Below are positions 24,346 to 36,239 of a DNA stretch of 64,000 nucleotides, piece after piece; within the stretch, counting starts at the first letter, position 1, and each line of letters opens with the position of its first letter. Origin of the DNA: Aspidiotus rigidus (taxonomy: Eukaryota; Arthropoda; Insecta; Hemiptera; Diaspididae); contig JAVHKY010000034.1 of NCBI GenBank assembly GCA_035079385.1, positions 1,984,001-2,048,000 of the forward strand, written 5' to 3'. Below the pieces are notes generated by a model that made no database searches, was not told the origin of the DNA, and saw nothing but the letters and a program-made list of their open reading frames with translations. A program made the position numbers and the translations under genes.

Positions 24346-25100
24346 CGTACAGTCGGGAAGTGATAGGGGACACAGTAAGGCGTAGTATGGCGTGTGGAAA
24401 ACCACAGTTCGTGCGAAAACGTACCTTCTCGCGCTAGCTTAAGAAGGGTAAGTAGGTATCTCTTGTGAGCCCAAGCATACTCCCCATACTACGTTTTTGA
24501 AAAAAATAATTATATCATAGTTGAAGAAAATAATGTAGTGAGATTGTGCTCAAGATCATGTTTAAAATTTTTTCTCAGTCTGAAAAAAGATATCAGCGAA
24601 GAATGAACTTGAAATTCTATTCAAGTCTTCCACCTCCAACAATCGTATTTTTCCCAAAAAATATGGGGAGTACTCGTATACTTGACCTAACGAAGAAACG
24701 CGGGAACAGATCAATACTTGCCCTTCTCGAGCGAGCGCGATAAGGTACATCTTCGCTCGCGATGACCCGCGACCAAGAAACCGTATTTTCCCCGGTGAAT
24801 ACTACTGTAAGGTACTAGTTTAATCAAGGAGAGAACTCCGGAAAGATATGACCCTCAGGTGTTCACTAATGTCTACTTGTGGTGTGAGTGAATTGATCTT
24901 ATGGTGAGGAAGAGACATAGGTTAGAAAATTTAGGTAGGTTGGAACATTCTCTTCTTCTAACTGAGGTATTTGATTACCTGAAATGGAATAGAGCAGCCT
25001 TGAATCAGCCGCTCTTCTTCCGCACCTACTGCACGTGTTGCTGACGATAGACAAATAGAGTTTTGGTTGCTTTAGGATTGTAGGGTTGGGATGGTTGAGG
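24346..25100. other. Eph intron A-B, nothing identified
   Basis: AT-rich with short overlapping frames on both strands (24546-24750). No repeat or coding feature could be supported. Confidence 0.4.
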
Positions 25101-25104
25101 ATAG

Positions 25105-26085
25105 GAGGAGGATGTCCTGGACAAATTTTTCTACACCAGGTGACTTGACCTAGCTCACTTTGATGACGTCATCAAAGTCGAACGCGGACGTTTTCTAAGC
25201 ATACACCCATACAACATAACTTAACCTAACTTAGGTAGATGACGTCCCAAGTTGATGACGTCTACTTCAATATACTAGGATTAGGACGATTGGGTTGCTT
25301 GATCCCAATAAATATTGTTCCCTCTTGAAACCTCGGGTAGTAGGAGGGCTTCAGGAGATTCAAACGGAGCAGGGCTTCAAGAAGGGTATCAAGTACAGCT
25401 TTTCCCGGTTGAAGCCCGGGTAGCAGGTGGGCTTCAAAACAGGCAGCAGGGAATCAACAGGAAATCAACAAGGCTTCAAACGAGAGAAAAAGGGGTAGCG
25501 TTTCCCAGGGCTTGAGAGGGCTTCAAATTGTTTACCGTGGCGAGGACGTTTACGAGGGACAATCCGTTAAGAAAGTCATGTCGGTCTTTGCAGAGCATGG
25601 AAAAGATGAGGTAGCTCAGTTACACCACGCAGCATCCCGATTCTGGCAATTAGTAGGAACTGAGGTCTCAGACAAATTCTTCCGAGCAACTTAATCTAAC
25701 CTAGCGTACGTTGATGACGTCATCGGACTTGAACGCGGACGTTTCCTGAGAATACATCTAACCTAACATAGGTAGGTGACGTCGTAAGTTCGTCGCGGTC
25801 TTCAGGATGATAGGATTAGAACCATTGGCTTGGTCCAGAAAGTAATGTAGATCTTCACAGAACGGGGAAAAGATCCTGCATCCAGCAGTCGGATTGTGGT
25901 AGTTAGAAAAAACTGAAGTCCTGGACAAATTCTTTTGAGCAACATCATCTAATCTAGCTTCCGTTCATGACGTCATCAAAAACAAACACAGACCTTTTCT
26001 GCGGATACATCCCTTCTAGGCAACATAACCTAACCCAACTTAGGTTGACGACCTCATCAAAGTCAAACGCGGACCTTTTCTGAGA
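25105..26085. repeat. Irregular tandem repeat with TGATGACGTCATCA and TAACCTAACTTAGG motifs
   Basis: The order GGACAAATTxTT...AGC...TGATGACGTCATC...AACGCGGACxTTTTCTxAG...AACATAACxTAACCxAACTTAGG recurs. GGACAAATT-type anchors lie at 25118, 25671 and 25923, spacings of about 553 and 252 bp, and a partial copy lies at 26035-26080. The 553-bp unit carries an extra insert with a GAAGGGCTTCAA-like internal repeat (25330-25530); its open frame (25315-25515) is repetitive. Each unit holds a palindromic cAMP-response-element-like site (TGACGTCA). Confidence 0.55.
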
Positions 26086-26089
26086 TAAA

Positions 26090-28060
26090 ATTTGAAATAA
26101 ATCTCGGTTTAAAAACACAGGGCCATAGACGCCTATTCAACTATTATGAACCTCGTTTTTCGTGCAGCCAGTAAAAATATTTTAGGAGATCCTTTTTATT
26201 TCTTGCAGAATTCGCCTTCAATCTTCATCAGCAAACAAACTCGAAGACATCGCGAAGGATTACTCGACGTTCGCCCTCAGATTTCTTTCTTTCATCCGAT
26301 TCGCGAGTGACTTCACGAAAAATGAGACCGAAAGATACGACATGTTCCCGTTTATACCCATCAGTATAACCAGGAATGGATCGAGTTTATTTTGTCGGGA
26401 ATGAGCTCTCTCAATTTCTGCATTATTTTTTTTATTTTTTTTTTTTTTGTTTTTTCCCCATCTCTCGCGCTATATATTTGTACGCGAGCTCGCGAGTTTA
26501 TTTAGAGAATATGGGTTGATCGTTGTAACATATGTACGTAATGCATGATTCGTTTCCGGAATCAGAAGTAATTCTCTGGAGAGTGCCGCTAGCGCGGCGA
26601 ATAAATGATACGTATCGAAAATATTTCGAGAGAACGTCGAAAACGCGCGAGTCTCGTATAGCGAGGCGAAGAAGGGAACAGAAAAAATGAAAGCTCGCAT
26701 CATAATATCGTAGCCGGTAATTTTGACGGAATGCTCGACGCGGGAACGAGAGTTCCAAGAATGAAAGAATATAAGGCTTTTCGGGTTAAAAAGAAGGAAA
26801 AGTTAGTTCGAGGATATTGTTTGCTTAGTATGTCGAAGAATATCAAGAATAATGTTTTTCTGTGCAGAAGTTTTATACATCTCGAAAAAAAGTAAATTAT
26901 TATTACGATGATGGCGCACGAAGTAAAACACAACTTTCCGTATAAGAATTAGGAGAACTCTTTGCTTGTATTTCTTTCTTGCACGGCGTAATACGCGCGT
27001 TTTAGACTGTTTGTGCTTTTTAGAACCGGCGATAATAAATTCTTAAGTATCGGAGCTAAAAGCAAGGAGAATCTCGCCGCGGCCTCCTCTTCACCACCGG
27101 TAGTATGGCGCGACGTGGATGCGGCAATAATGCAGTCGCGCGTGCATCGCGTCGAATTTTGACCGAGCTTTTTGAATATCTTCTTTTTTTTTTTCGTTTG
27201 TTTGTTCTTTCTACTACAGATAGAAAAGTTGTCGATAATCGCTTCCTTCCGCATTCTCTCTCAAGAACTTTTATATATTATATACACGTTCATATTTTTT
27301 CCCTCGTTCTTTTCTGGCATTATATCGTCGATTTTCGGTGTTTTGTTGGTCTATTATTGGTCATTTTATACGGAGCTCTTTTATTTTATTAAAGTTTTTA
27401 TAAACTTCATAAGTTTTTAAACCCTTTTAACGATAATTTATTATCTCCGCGGAGTACACTAATAAAAGTTTTTAATGCCGTAAATGGTTAAGTTTTAATA
27501 AAGGCTAACTTTTCGCGCGCGCGCACACTACGAAAAAGTTGTAACTTTTAATGCATTTTTCCTTATTTTTTTTTATTCGTTTGTTTATTTACGTATACTG
27601 CGTACAGCGTGGTAAAGAAAAGAAAGTCGTCGAGCCGTGGATGGATGAAGAATCACGAGAGATGAAGAGGGGGAGGGAGATCGAGTTCATTATTCTTTTC
27701 TCGATAGTTGAGGGAAATGAATCTCCGCCAATTGCTACGTGTCCTCTAAAGGGTCATAAAGAAATAGGGGAGATGCGAGAAAGTTTCTCTTCCGATATTA
27801 TCTTCCGTAAGAAAGGATTGCCTCGACTGTTTTCTGCAGCTTATCGACGCAGATCTGCAACGACGACTAAAGTTGAGCAGCCCTTCCGAATCTATAAAGT
27901 GTATCGGTATCTTCTTTCTAGACATTGCGATTTCATAATTTGTCCACGGAGAGCTCAAAAGTGAAGTGCAGTTCGATTTACATCAGTCGCGGGAACTCTT
28001 TATTGTAGCGCTTTTATTTTTGCGTTTTGCTCTCTCCGAAATCGTTGGTTATTCTACCAC
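26090..28060. other. Eph intron A-B, CpG-rich ordinary intron
   Basis: Repeat-poor, CpG-rich, with T-runs at 26430-26450 and 27185-27195. The 137-residue frame at 27551-27964 is low-complexity at its start and overlaps a minus-strand frame; it is not supported as a gene. Confidence 0.5.
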
Positions 28061-28204
28061 CTTGACGTCACACGAAGAGTTGCTGCGACAAAAAGCATCG
28101 GTGACCTGGCTGATTGGCTCCTTCTAGGCTGTAGTCGACGCACCGCTCCGGATAGATCCCTCTCTCGATACTCCCCAGAGACGTAACAAATTCCGGATCA
28201 TCCC

Positions 28205-29345
28205 ACCTGTGAATGTCTAAGTTTCATCTTCCTTGTGTTTGAATCACAATATCTATTTCTATCAGAGCACTATCGACGAATTACCAGACGGCCTTCCTAA
28301 GGGTACAACTCTTTCTTCGCTTGTTGACGATGTCATTATGGATCATTTCGAATCTAATCTGCCCACTAACACTCTTCTTCCTTGGCTGAGATATGTGGAT
28401 GACAATCTCTGTATACAGAATGTTTATGCGTCCGAGCTCAAATCTCTTCTACTCTACCTCAATTTTCTTCGCGCTACTCTTTGAAAGTAGGAGGCGCCTC
28501 TCCATCAATAATCTGGATCTTACTAACTTTCACCAACTTCCATCTATCTGCAACCTTCTTACACGGACGTCCTTATCAATGGCGCAACTCTTCGCCATCA
28601 CTCTCACGAATCTTCTGCATTGCTAGCTTTCATTCACCGCCTCCTCATTATTCCTCCTTCTCTGCGAGCCCATATCACTCCCCTTGCTCACCTCAAGCAT
28701 CTTCCTCATAACATAAACGAAATAATTTCACGTAAATCTCTTCAACGAGCTATGCTTTCTAACTTCTTTTCTTTACGAGTTGATCCTCCTCGTCGCGAGT
28801 GATGGATGAGGCTTCTTTTTTTGGGCCAGCACCATAACGCCCCAATGGGCCTTCTATTCGACCCTCAAATGTATTCTCTTTGAAGGATGAAAGGATAAAC
28901 TTACTCCTGATGCGTATTGCAGGGTCTATCGCGCCAGCTGCCTGCTCCCAGGTTGCTCCACTTGTTACATAGGGCAAATTGGAACTGAAAGCTCCCATAG
29001 AGAGCGTTATTAACTGCCCAAAAATCTAACACTGCTAAACATTGTATCGGAATCAACCACAATTTTCGCTCCATCAAGTTCGAATTACTCCATAAAGCTA
29101 TCACAGACCGCCTTTTGAATCGTTCGGAGGAAGTGGAAATTGTGGCGGCTTCTTCTAAAGCCTCCTAAATGACACTCGATTTCTTCAAGTTTTACAATGA
29201 TTCAATCGTTGATAACGTCATTCTTTCCGAGCCTCCTTCCTTATCGTTCACATACGTTTAGTTGTGCTTTTGTATTCTCATGACCTGATTATTTGTTACT
29301 CTGCCAACACGAAACCGGTCTCTACTTCAAATATGTCTCGTATCT
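28205..29345 (+). pseudogene. PLE-1: decayed Penelope-like element (RT C-terminal half plus GIY-YIG)
   Basis: Plus-strand frames read, in order: SSSLCLNHNIYF...DGLPKGTTLSSLV (28206-28325), the Penelope RT motif B' (usually DGLPMGSPLSPL); RYVDDNLCI (about 28389-28415), RT motif C with both aspartates; and SALLAFIHRLLIIPPS (about 28610-28660) of the thumb. Further on come CRVYRASCLLPGCSTCYIGQ (about 28920-28980), the GVY...YIG motif of the GIY-YIG endonuclease, and INHNFRSIKFELLHKAITDR (about 29050-29110), its C-terminal part. Stops and frameshifts separate these pieces, and the N-terminal half is missing. The residues differ strongly from PLE-3 and PLE-4, so it is a distinct family. It is non-functional. 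Confidence 0.82.
29285..29321 (+). ncRNA. Hammerhead-like motif, degenerate, in PLE-1 tail
   Basis: CTGATTA, then TTTGTT...AACAC able to form a short stem, then GAAA, then CCGGTC. The order matches the minimal type-I hammerhead ribozyme (CUGANGA, stem II, GAAA, short stem III, UH), except that the essential G8 position is T. The family is known to carry such ribozymes; this copy would be inactive. Confidence 0.3.
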
Positions 29346-29865
29346 ATGAGGAATCCCTCCAACTCATTACTCCTCTCTGCTCTGACCAGTGAAAGCACTT
29401 CTTTGAGCATTGGCCGCAGTATTGTGCTGGCGACTGAAGTCCCATCATTCGTCTGAGGACGTCTCACCTCTTCTTGTTTGTACCGGAGGGAGGTCTATGG
29501 ATTTGTAGACGGCAATGCGTCAGCAATAACAGGGTCTGAAGTACAACCGAGTAGCAGATGAATTGAAGAGTCGTGACCGGAAGCCCTGCAGCACATGCTG
29601 GTCCGGACAGCTGAGAATGCACACCGCCAAATCACGATCACTGCGACACACACTACCGTTAGGATCAGACGTGTGCATGTCCTCTGCTGACTTGGTTGAG
29701 TTGGAATGGCCACAACTGGAAAGAATGTACGGAACGGTGCTCCCTGGCGCGATGGAGGCGGCTCGCTCCAGCTTCTGCCCAGTAGGAAAGCCACGCTTCC
29801 TTATCCAAGTTAAGCAAGAAGCGCATGGAAGTTCTATCGGCCGAATTTAGTGCCTCTGCTTTCAT
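29346..29865. other. Unidentified coding-like stretch downstream of PLE-1
   Basis: About 29500-29865 has balanced composition and a 95-residue plus-strand frame (29563-29850, containing LEWPQLERMYGTVLPGAMEA) overlapped by a 99-residue minus-strand frame. It is unlike the surrounding AT-rich DNA and may be a transposon fragment. No family was recognised. Confidence 0.3.
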
Positions 29866-29869
29866 ATGT

Positions 29870-30745
29870 TATGACTTGAAAGTCGGAATTTTTTCAAGTC
29901 CATATCTTATAGTATGATTCGAATAGCTCGGAATTCGATATTTTTCCAAGTCTGACTCCTTCACAGCTTGGTAGGCAAAATTTTTCCAACTCCCTCTGCT
30001 GTCAAATAATATGGCTCAATTGAACGCCCCTTTGACATCACAATCTGACATCATAGGCCACCGCAAGGCAGATGACGAGACGCCAAAATTTGCCAAGTGA
30101 ACTCCCAGAAAACAAGTTCCCTGCTACAAAGAAAACACTAAATTACAGGAATTTCCCAGAAACTTGGGTTTGCCGAAAGATGTGATCTATTACGCCCCTC
30201 ACAATATTCTTGTAGGTTCAACTTGCGTTTTCAAAGAGGAAAACAGAAGAAATACGAAGTATCAACAGTTTGGTTTGAAGGGGAGGGGTGAGCTGACAGC
30301 TATTTCCTATTTTGAGGATTTGAAAAAATTCCGATCATCGAGCTAAGCATAACAGGAGACTGGAGGGAGATTGAAATAAGGTCGATCTTGGAGCTGAGTA
30401 TATGGGGTACGGAAGGCAAAGGAGACTAGTATAAAATTTTGATAATTTGGCTGTATAAGAAAAGACGAGGGACTGAGGCCCTGACCCATTTTAGGGACGT
30501 GAAAAAATTTTGAATACGAAATGAATTTATGTGAGGAGGGAGGGGACTTGGCTGAATTTAAACCATAAAAGATGAATTGGGCTCCGACCTCCTCCTTCGA
30601 CTTGGAAAATTTCAAACTTGGAGCTACACATAGGAGAAGGGCGAGGGGCTTCGAAAAATTCCGACCATCTAGCAAGATGTACGACAGGACGAGACGAGAT
30701 TGGGATGAATTTCAAGTTGCGAGGTGAACTTCTCCAAATTTTGCT
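29870..30745. repeat. CAAGTCC / ACTTGGAAAAATT repeat family, second locus
   Basis: Recurring TTTTTCAAGTCCATATC, ATTTTTCCAACTCCCTC, GAAAAAATTCCGATCATCGAGC and GAAAAATTCCGACCATCTAGC phrases, as at 15700-16560. Open frames at 30164-30346 and 30343-30715 are by-products of the repeat. Confidence 0.5.
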
Positions 30746-30749
30746 TCCA

Positions 30750-33035
30750 AATTGAAAAAAGCAAGTCTTCGCAAACGAATGAATCTAAAGTGTCATAAAC
30801 TGTTTTTATGAAAACTTTAGCCCAACTTCTCCCCATAATCAGCGATACGCTGGCTACAGCCTGTAGTTTTCAGCGAAAAAATGTAATGGTCATACTTCGT
30901 ATTATTTATCGTCGACCAGATACAAGGCTTACGTAGTTCGTGAAAAATCTCTCTTAATTGTGCGACAACGTTGTCGTCGTTCTAAGCCCCCAAAGTTTCA
31001 ACGAGGTCTCGAGAACGTCGTCGTCGTCGACGTCGACGACGAGCCGTCGAATCGTTTTTACAAATACTTCCGCGTAAGTTACTTCGTATATATAATGATT
31101 TACAAACGTTTAGACGACGCTAGACGCCACAAAACTTTCGAAGGGACCTTTCTTCGCGTATACATTAAATGACGAAAAATGAGAACAAACAAAACCGAAG
31201 ATGAGATTCGGATGAGAAAATGAAAAACGTTTATTCTCTTTTCCTCTCTCGATATACGCGACGACAGATTTTTTCAGAGGGTTTAAGAAAATGATATTAT
31301 TTAAACGCCGGGGCCAATTTACCCGCTATTCGAGCGCGTCGTTAGCTCTTTTTTTCTTCACATCGAATCGAGCGAGGAAAAAAAGTACATATATCGATTT
31401 CCACGACAACCAACAGGCTCGTTAATGTCGTGTCCTGGCTGCTCGCAAGTGGAGCAACAATGTATTATGGACGTAACTTTTATTACTGTATCAACGGGCG
31501 AGCACGCTATCATACGCTTCCTTTAATTATCGCTCGAAATTGCATGTACGCAGCTGCTGGATGATGTCTTTATAATGTTCGTTACAAGCATTTTACTACG
31601 AGAACAAATTTCGGGGCAACTTTCGCCTAAATCGTCTTTTAATAAGCGTTCTTCGCTCAGCGTATCAATTTTCTTCACTTTTTGGTACATATAGGTGCCG
31701 GCGAATTTCGTATCCGTCTGAAGGCCGGAATGAATGACGGACCACTGCACAACAAGGGAAGGGGTAAAAACGTTCGAAGAAGGAAAACAAAGAAAAAAGA
31801 AATCTGATTTATAGTAATTAAAACTTTTAGTCGGTGCTCCATGCATCGGAGAATTTCTAATGAACGAGGACACGCCGTGCCGCGAGGCTGCTTATAAAAG
31901 GTTTTAATGAAATTTCCTTCGAATTTTCTTTCTTTCTTTTGTACACCGTCTCTTCTTTCTTTCTTTCGTTCTGTATTTTTTTCCTCTCTTTTTCTTATAC
32001 CGCAGGCTTAATTATTTCTAAAGAGGGGGCACGTAGAGGGGCGCGAAAACGCGAGAGCGCGAAAAATCCCTGCCAAAGTAGAAATGAGAAAAAATAAAGG
32101 ATAGAAAGAGAGCTAAAAGAGAAAGAAAATCATTACAATACGTTTGTCAACAAAAAGTAATTATGAACTTGTATTATTAAGAATCGAAGCCGACGCAACG
32201 TTCGCGAGAATTTTTTCTTTTTTTCTCTCTCTGTCTCTCTCTTACCTTTTTTGTTTTATAAAACTGTCGAAAAATAAAGACTGATATATATCATTCGTAA
32301 AATAAATGGGGCCAAATAGTCAGTTGTATACGAACTGCGAACCGATCCGACGTCGCTTCTTCGATGACTACGATGAATGGGCGCACAAAAGTAACATCTT
32401 TCAAACGAATTTTTTACCCTTCTTTTCTCGCGTTCTCTTATTTTTTTTCTCTTTTTCTTTGTACAGCCTATTTATATTGTACGAATTCATTTGCATGACA
32501 AATTTAACGAAGAGACAAAAGAACAGGATGAGACTGACTCTCGTATTCTTCTCTTTTCGTGAACTCATGCGCGTGTTATTGTAGTATAATGAAGTGCGTA
32601 GGTGATCAAATTCTTCGCCGTATCTTTGGGCTACAAAAGAAAACCATTTTCACTTTCTAAAAGGGGAGAATTTTTTATTCCCAAATTAGCGCCGCTAAAC
32701 GTTGACGCTGTTCTACATAATCGGACTCCTCCGGTACGACCTCTCGATGAACTTCAACTTTTACCTGTTACCCACTCTATGAAATTCGAGAGTCTTCTCG
32801 AAGTTGAAATGAAAAGCCAGCAATTTGGCTCAAAGAGTCCTTGGGCTCGTTGATGTACGAATTTCAATGTCCTCATTAATGGAATGCTACATCATATTGA
32901 GACCAGAACGAAATTCGATTGAATAGTTGTATCCGCTAAAAATAAACCGGGCAAAGATAAAACTTTATATGATTTTCATTTACTGGCCTTCCCCTCCCTG
33001 ATATGAGCGTCGCCAATAACAATGGAATAACTACC
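30750..33035. other. Eph intron A-B, CpG-rich ordinary intron
   Basis: Repeat-poor with a GTCGTCGTCGACGTCGACGACG microsatellite-like patch around 31016-31040 and purine-rich stretches near 32060-32130. Short frames (31523-31873 minus, 32306-32853 plus) have no motif support. Confidence 0.5.
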
Positions 33036-33084
33036 CACCTCAGCTGTTTTAAGCCATCATCTTGTTGCGATGAGGTGGAAGGAG

Positions 33085-33762
33085 AGTGCACTACTTACAT
33101 CTCATCATACTCAATGTGAGTATCGGTGATAGCAAACCAGAAGTGGTCAGAGAAGTTTTCAAGTTTTTGAGGACCAAGACGAGACTGAAAGTCACACTTG
33201 CGAAGATTTAGTGCACTACTTACACCTCATCCTACTCAATATGAGTTCCGGTGATAGCAAATCAGACGTGGTCAAAGAGGTTTTCAAGTTTTTGAGGACC
33301 AAGACCAAACTGAAAGTCATCCTTGCGAAGATTTAGTGCGCTACTTACACCTCATCATACTCAATATGAGTTCCGATGATAACAAACTAGATGTGGTCAA
33401 AGAATTTTTCAAGTTTTTGAGGACCAAGATTAAACTGAAAGTCACCCTTGCGAAGATTTAGTGCACTACTTACACCTCATCATACTCAATATGAATTCCG
33501 ATGATAACAAACTAGACGTGGTCAAAGAATTTTTCAAGTTTTTGAGGACCAAGACCAAACTGAAAGTCACATCATACTCAATATGAGTTCCGATGATAAC
33601 AAACCAGACGTGGTCAAAGAATTTTTCAAGTTTTCGAGGACCAAGACCAAACTGAAAGTCACTCTTGCGAAGACTTAGTGCACTACTTACACCTCATCAT
33701 ACTCAATATGAGTTCCGATGATGACAAACCAGACGTGGTGAAAGAAGTTTTCACGTTTCCGA
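33085..33762 (+). repeat. 125-bp tandem array derived from a PLE 5' end (PLE-2 upstream region)
   Basis: The anchor CTCAATRTGAGT recurs at 33110, 33235, 33360, 33485, 33577 and 33702: five spacings of 125, 125, 125, 92 and 125 bp, so six monomers with one shortened. Most monomers contain ATGAGTTCCGATGATAACAA and encode the same short peptide, beginning MSSDDNKPDVV and ending TLAKI, then a stop. The same start context and peptide (MSFDDNTSDIGEE) opens the PLE-5 reading frame at 63357. The monomer is therefore a piece of a PLE 5' region amplified in tandem. Confidence 0.85.
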
Positions 33763-33769
33763 TGCAGCA

Positions 33770-34372
33770 TTCCGACCGTCGATTTGAATCGATTTTTGGT
33801 CGACTACGTAAATCGACACAAAATCGATGTTGATGTTGAGTCGATTTAGTTCCGCTCTAATATTGACCAGAAGTCGACTCATTATTGAATCGACTGACGA
33901 CTTCGGATATTATAGATTAATTTCGGCCTCAAATCGATCGATTGCTCTTGGGCATCGATATCGAGTCACGATTGGTATTTTTCTGGTAATGTACACTAGT
34001 CAACTTTAAATCGATGTCAATCTGAAGTCGATTTCTAGTCGGCACTTTTCGACTGATTTGTCACGTCGACCTGAGTTATGCCTCTCAAAATTTAAGTCGA
34101 TAAATTCAGGACTTGTAAAATACAAGCTGGTTGACTTTAAATCGACCCGACATCGACGCTGATTATGGGTCGACATCAATTCATAATACCGGGAGTCGTC
34201 CCAATTTCGACGTCGACGTTGAATCGATAGTAAAAAAGAGCGAGCGATTTTGAGTCGACCGCCAATCAATATGCGATCGACAAGGGAGGAACTAAATCGG
34301 CTCAGAAACGACGTCGATTCTTAGTACGAGTAGAATTTTGGTCGACATAATGAGTCGATTTGATTCAAGGAA
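33770..34372. repeat. TCGA-dense tract
   Basis: By eye about 28 TCGA tetramers occur in ~600 bp, where about two are expected. They sit mostly in AATCGAT, AGTCGAT, GGTCGAC and CGTCGAC contexts spaced about 12-35 bp apart, in both orientations because TCGA is self-complementary. No longer unit is exactly repeated. The tract lies between the 125-bp array and the PLE-2 coding remnant. Open frames at 33827-34009 and 34006-34269 translate the tract and are not credible genes. Confidence 0.75.
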
Positions 34373-34489
34373 GAAGAAGAAAGAATAGTTCGAATTCTTG
34401 TCCAAGCGGTAATTGATATGGAAGAGGAATGTCGGTCACCTCGTTTGAATATTAAAAACAGTTTTTGACGGAAGCGGCGACAAGTATTT

Positions 34490-36235
34490 TCCTTTTTTAA
34501 GATGAAAGACTGCTACAAATAGAAAAATGCATCAAGTACAATCAGCCAGAGAAACTGACACAGTATCACCCTGGAAATAGGGCCATTAGCTGCGAATTGG
34601 AATATGACCTGAGACCAGGAGACTGAACGAGAATCGGAAAAGTACTATTTGACGTCAAGAAAATATGTGCCGAACCAATGACAGGATGCAAGTAATGCAA
34701 AGACCGGTCACAAATCTACAGAAGAACACCCGATAGAGCAACCTGATCTTGACAAACGCAACATGATAGGGGTAATGAAGAGAGACGACCACACTCGAAA
34801 AGTGGATTCGTACATCAGAGAATGGATATCAAGATCTGCAGGAGAACCCGATCCAGATAAATCCCAGAGCCAGCTAAGAACTGTGTTGAAAGAGAACAAT
34901 GCAATGTACTTGGCGATGACAAGACGCCTAAGATCAACACAGTAGCAGTAAAATTCAAGATCACTGGTCAAAAGCATTCAATCACCGTGTTACAAGATAC
35001 CAAGGATCGCCGCCAGGTTCTTGAAAGAAAACTACCAGTTCACACCGAAACGAAGCATCAGAAGCAACAGGGAGCTGGTAGAGGGGTTGGACAAGGTGGT
35101 AATTAAGAGCAATAATGAACTGGTATGCTTGGAAGTGACAAACATGTTTGATACCATACCAGAGGAAAAGATTCTCGCCCTGCTGAGCAACGACAGATAC
35201 TATGAGAACCTTGACGGGCTGAAGTACGTCAAAATAGTGGAAGAAACACAGCCAAGAAGAGGGACTAGCGATGGGACCACCGCTCTCAACGATACTGAGC
35301 GAGATATTCGTGAATGACATGGTAAACAGGAGAGTGGAAGGCAGCGAATTCAGATAATCGATCAAAAACTGGGTTGAATCAGACGATATCCTACTGTAAT
35401 TGTGAGGCCAGGCACGAATCGACTGGTGGACCAATTTTTTCTGAAAACGAATGTGATGAACAGAGCATGGCAATGGGCAATGGGGCCACGAAATATTTAG
35501 ACTTAATGAAGAACAACAAGATAGAATATAAAATCCACAGAAAGCCAAACGACTCCTACCACTACCCCAGGTACAAGTTGGCGGACATTCCGAATTTCAG
35601 CTACCGATGAATTTCTACCCTGAAGAACAATGGAGGAACGAGAAAAGAAATTGAGATAGTAAAGCAGATCGCAGTAGCCAACAGCTACTCCAAGGGCGTG
35701 GTTGAGGGAGTCGTTGGTACAACGGAAGCAAAGAAGGGAACCTATGACCACACAGTGAGAAAGTTCTCCGGATCAGTACCACTCATAGGAAAGTACACAA
35801 CGGAGGTGATAAGGGTGTTCACCGGTTAGTGAATGTGGACATCCATAACAACGCACTCATGGTGAAGAAAATGAGCAACGACCACATGGAGGAAAAGGAG
35901 GTCACTTGCGAGAAGTACAAAGGCATCTACATCAGCGACACTGGGAAAAAGTTCGACATCGGGAGAAAGGAATACGAAACAATGGATAGATTAGAGGAGA
36001 AAGAAGATGGGAAGCCACTGTTAGGCAAACCCTGCAATAAAGAACAGCACAACACTGAAGGAACATTTGAGGTTATTTATGTAGAAAACGCCATGAAGAA
36101 AAGAAAACTCTGAGAACAGATGGAGATTGCAAAGGCGAAGACGAGAAAAGCCAGCATCTAGAACAATTTTGGCAGTGAAGGGTTATTCGGCTTGGTGGTT
36201 GGACAAAACCGACCAGGAGAATGACAGCAAACCTG
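34490..36235 (+). pseudogene. PLE-2: decayed Penelope-like element, near full length
   Basis: Ordered remnants in shifting plus-strand frames: KLLQIEKCIKYNQPEKL (about 34510-34560), matching the N-terminal LLxxGLKYN motif of Penelope proteins; MIGVMKRDDHTRKVDSYI (34763-); LKENYQFTPKRSIRSNREL (about 35020-35075); and NELVCLEVTNMFDTIP (about 35110-35165), RT motif A in which the usual FD is LE. Then come PPLSTILSEIFVNDM (about 35277-35320) of motif B', a damaged motif C, and an endonuclease piece including CEKYKGIYISDTGKKFDIG (about 35907-35963). It is closely related to PLE-4 but carries many more stops and shifts. The 125-bp array upstream belongs to the same element. Confidence 0.85.
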
Positions 36236-36239
36236 GTAG

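Noticed and set aside
27551..27964. 137-residue plus-strand frame
   Set aside because: Starts in a T-rich run, no motif, overlapped by a minus-strand frame.
33085..33762. CRISPR-like array
   Set aside because: Monomers are whole 125-bp repeats without unique spacers, in eukaryotic DNA, and derive from a PLE.
34982..35548. 188-residue minus-strand frame
   Set aside because: Antisense shadow of the PLE-2 reverse transcriptase remnant.
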